Assembly (NCBI GenBank): GCA_034440615.1
Contig: JAOTOM010004377.1
Span: 213,750-277,749, forward strand
Origin: Ashinkailepas kermadecensis
Lineage: Eukaryota > Arthropoda > Thecostraca > Neolepadidae
DNA length: 64,000 nucleotides
Direction: 5' to 3'
Part shown: in pieces, positions 63,624 to 64,000 of the stretch
Layout of the letters: each line of letters starts with the position of its first letter
Position numbering within the stretch: the first letter of the stretch is position 1
Program-made: the position numbers and the translations under genes
Notes under the pieces: generated by a model
Seen by the model: the letters and a program-made list of their open reading frames with translations, nothing else
Told to the model about the DNA's origin: nothing
Databases searched by the model: none

Positions 63624-63686
<63 letters not shown>
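63519..63686. repeat. (TA)n microsatellite, right arm
   Basis: About 168 bp of TA with the same TATGTATGGGTGTATA interruption as the left arm, followed by GAGAGAG tracts. Confidence 0.95.
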
Positions 63687-63691
<5 letters not shown>

Positions 63692-64000
63692 AGAGAGGGG
63701 GAGAGGGAGCGATAGAGGGAGGCGATTGCAGAAATTGTGAGATCCGTGTGATGTATGATATTGGGGAAATGTGCATACCGTGTATGTTGAGCTTAGTACA
63801 TGCGAGATGTGAAGGTGATTTCTTGTTGAGGCGACAATATATGCGAGGATTCGATTTGAATTCGGTGCGTGATTTCAGTGTATGATTTTGTCATGAAGTG
63901 ATGTGTACAAAATATTGTCACTCTTGAAAATGATCCATGATCGAAAAGTTTGAAATCTAATATATCTAATTTTTATTAAAAGCACAGCATTCCTTACCAA

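Larger units (their letters stand above)
56878..64000. repeat. 7.1-kb PLE palindrome, arms of 3.1 kb
   Basis: The left arm, 56878-60025, reads as the inverse of the right arm, 60896-64000, from the first base (TTGGCAAGGAAT) to the inner border (GCCGAACACT / AGTGTTCGGC). Spacer 60026-60895. The right arm reaches the window end, so its true border may lie outside. Left of 56878 lie GTGAAACGTTTTGGCCCA, a PLE-type terminal motif. Confidence 0.95.

Overview
The window reads as eukaryotic, most likely arthropod and perhaps a crustacean. The signs are a SMYD-family gene split into short exons with GT-AG introns, TATA promoters and secreted-protein genes with long introns, tRNA-derived SINEs, Penelope-like retroelements (PLEs), hAT, mariner and LINE debris, and degenerate TTAGG-type telomere-like repeats. 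The species assignment is inference; no bacterial or phage features were seen.

Five protein genes can be supported. (1) 269-5666, + strand: the last five exons of a SMYD-like SET/MYND protein whose 5' part lies left of the window; all four exon junctions keep frame. (2) 14524-15792, +: an intronless CDK10 (PISSLRE-type) kinase. (3) 18509-19030, -: a single-exon small secreted protein with four cysteines. (4) 38942-41996, -: its three-exon paralogue with a TATA promoter. (5) 45331-53636, +: a two-exon secreted, Cys-rich, strongly cationic protein with a TATA box and a good Kozak context. Their coding DNA is GC-rich and stands out from AT-rich, repeat-filled surroundings.

Layout: 1-5.7 kb SMYD gene with a SINE at the left edge; 5.7-14.4 kb repeats (a 1.0-kb hAT-type element, mirrored 15-bp arrays, a PLE-terminus palindrome, telomere-like repeats); 14.5-19 kb CDK10 and secreted gene 1; 20-33 kb tandem repeats, including a 45-bp array and a 2.6-kb two-unit minisatellite, plus an inverted PLE fragment pair; 33-37.8 kb PLE, LINE and mariner remnants; 38.9-42.1 kb secreted gene 2; 45.3-53.6 kb secreted gene 3, whose intron hosts another PLE remnant, a GC-rich minisatellite and SINEs; 56.9-64.0 kb a 7.1-kb palindrome whose 3.1-kb arms each carry a dead PLE.

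The most notable observations are: tandem multiplication of DNA carrying the first-exon 5' splice site in two secreted-protein genes (14 x 22 bp and 3 x 46 bp); the giant PLE palindrome whose arms share the same stop codons, so they are a DNA-level inverted duplication; the recurrent association of inverted PLE pieces with (TA)n arrays; and the two-unit minisatellite at 29.9-32.5 kb.
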